NCBI GenBank assembly: GCA_020746105.1 | Contig: CM036658.1 | Coordinates: 12,260,689-12,324,688 of the forward strand | DNA: 64,000 nucleotides | Origin: Trogon surrucura | Lineage: Eukaryota; Chordata; Aves; Trogoniformes; Trogonidae | Direction of reading: 5' to 3' | Shown here: positions 63,001 through 64,000 of the stretch, one piece after another | Position numbering within the stretch: position 1 is the first letter of the stretch | Layout: each line of letters begins with the position of its first letter | Notes under the pieces: model-generated | What the model saw: the letters and a program-made list of their open reading frames with translations, nothing else | Database searches by the model: none | What the model was told of the DNA's origin: nothing | Translations under genes and position numbers: made by a program

Positions 63001-63739
63001 AAGCACAACATACGCATGTCATGTTACCTAGTAAGTAGTGCGATGTTGTCTTGGTGATATCGGGGCCGCATGGCTTGCATGGAGGACTTAAACATCTACT
63101 AGCAGTGGAAACCATTAGGAAAGGCAACTGTTTCTTCATATTGTCTTCCTCCAAATCCAGCATATTGAACATAGGCTGTTTCCTTCTCCAGACATGCCTT
63201 TTGAGATGACAGAAACTGCCCCCACCACAGCCTTAGCACAAGAACATGTGGACTGAAAGGGTTTTTTTCACTAATGATTTTGCATTTTAGACTTTATAGT
63301 TGATCTACTTCTGGTGCTATCTTAATGCAGATCCCAATTTGATCTTAAATTTAGGGAATGGAAAATCCTGATAAACATCCGGGCTGTCATGAATGCAAAG
63401 GACAAAGCCTTTGTAGTAAAGTGTTTCTAACATACACCCATGAGAAGTGTTTGATGTGTTGTAAAAGGCATCTGTCTTAAAAAAATGTTTTTCCTCTTTG
63501 GTTTTGTTGAGCAGACTGTGGAAGTAAATGACACAAAGTAACCCTTCTTTTCCTTTCCTACTGCCCTCTTTTCTGTTTGATGTTGCAGTGATGTGATAAT
63601 GGTGAGTCTGTAACTTGAAAGTAATTTCTGTAATTACTTAGAGCGGGAACAGAGGGGGTTTTATTTTCTGCTGCTAAAGGGAGATCAAAGTATGATCTAG
63701 AGATTAGACCTGTTTTAAAAGAGAGAGAGAACTGAGCAG

Positions 63740-63812
63740 CCAATTTCTACCTCTGTCACTGAATTGCTGTGTCAGACTGGGCAAGTCACTTAACTACTCT
63801 GTGCCTTGGGCC
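63740..63812 (+). mobile_element. MIR SINE fragment
   Basis: ACCTCTGTCACTGAATTGCT followed by GTGTCAGACTGGGCAAGTCA and CTTAACTACTCTGTGCCTTG closely follows the MIR core phrase (CTCTGCCACT..GCTGTGTGACCTTGGGCAAGTCACTTAACCTCTCTGTGCCT). It is an ancient tRNA-derived SINE shared by amniotes, so the copy is old and its borders are blurred. Confidence 0.78.
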
Positions 63813-64000
63813 TTTGCTGTGTATTATAGCATTCAGCTCTTGCGCTACTAGCAAATGTTTTGCATGGCTTAATCATAAATGACTGCCTGCATGCTAATTA
63901 GCCTCAGCCGGTGCAAAGTTTATTATCCTTGTTTTCAACCTTTACACCAATTCAGGGAACATGGTAGCTGGTTTTGATTTAGGTTTGGTCACAGCTTGCA
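63813..64000. other. Intergenic remainder
   Basis: Nothing recognisable is visible in these last 188 bases. Confidence 0.6.

Larger units (their letters stand above)
57607..63739. other. Intergenic, no gene recognised
   Basis: This is 6.1 kb with no recognised gene. It holds a 25-bp perfect palindrome (59419-59443), a 28-bp near-palindrome (60025-60052) followed at once by an 18-T run (60054-60071), and a small TTG repeat near 61682-61701. Open frames are short and without known motifs. Confidence 0.65.

Noticed and set aside
7500-64000. Search for SYK kinase exons and for a single-exon DIRAS2-like GTPase
   Set aside because: No frame on either strand shows the kinase C-terminal motifs or a small-GTPase core.

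Overview
The window looks like a stretch of bird (or at least archosaur) nuclear DNA. It is AT-rich and gene-poor, its interspersed repeats are almost all CR1 LINE fragments, and several of those end in the ATTCTATG-type tail typical of avian CR1. The only protein-coding gene I can recognise is the 3' end of AUH (mitochondrial 3-methylglutaconyl-CoA hydratase), on the + strand. Four exons are visible with canonical AG/GT borders at 1365-1552, 3336-3386, 5122-5169 and 6041-6118. They join in frame into about 121 codons, ending in TAA at 6116-6118. The intervening introns are short (1.78, 1.74 and 0.87 kb), which suits a compact bird gene. I infer chicken-like synteny (AUH is Z-linked in chicken), but the sequence does not prove it.

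Layout: 1-1364 is the 3' part of an upstream AUH intron. 1365-6118 holds the last four coding exons, with an antisense CR1 fragment in one intron. 6119 to about 6610 is the probable 3' UTR, with an AATAAA at 6585 and a possible distal signal at 7472. From about 7.5 kb to the end (56 kb) I find no further gene. In human, AUH and SYK point their 3' ends at each other across a long gene-poor interval. The matching interval is the best explanation for this stretch, but no SYK coding exon is visible on the - strand.

The intergenic part holds CR1 fragments at about 17.14-17.57 kb (+), 24.48-25.25 kb (+), 38.40-38.94 kb (-), 40.75-43.34 kb (+) and 57.11-57.61 kb (+). The 40.75-43.34 kb copy is the richest. 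It still shows an ORF1 SGNH-esterase-like region, an endonuclease region and reverse-transcriptase motifs, but it has large internal deletions and key catalytic residues are lost in all three domains. Two MIR-like ancient SINE fragments lie at 53.91-54.04 and 63.74-63.81 kb.

Other structure: a perfect (CCTTT)48 array at 53.56-53.81 kb, a 50-bp perfect alternating pyrimidine-purine tract at 9941-9990, a T14A13 palindrome at 18.33 kb, several short perfect palindromes, and a paired-octamer (POU-like) site at 54.09 kb. I found no convincing undescribed system. The items most worth checking are the sequence-level structures and two unexplained minus-strand ORFs (19387-19854 and 12894-13199).
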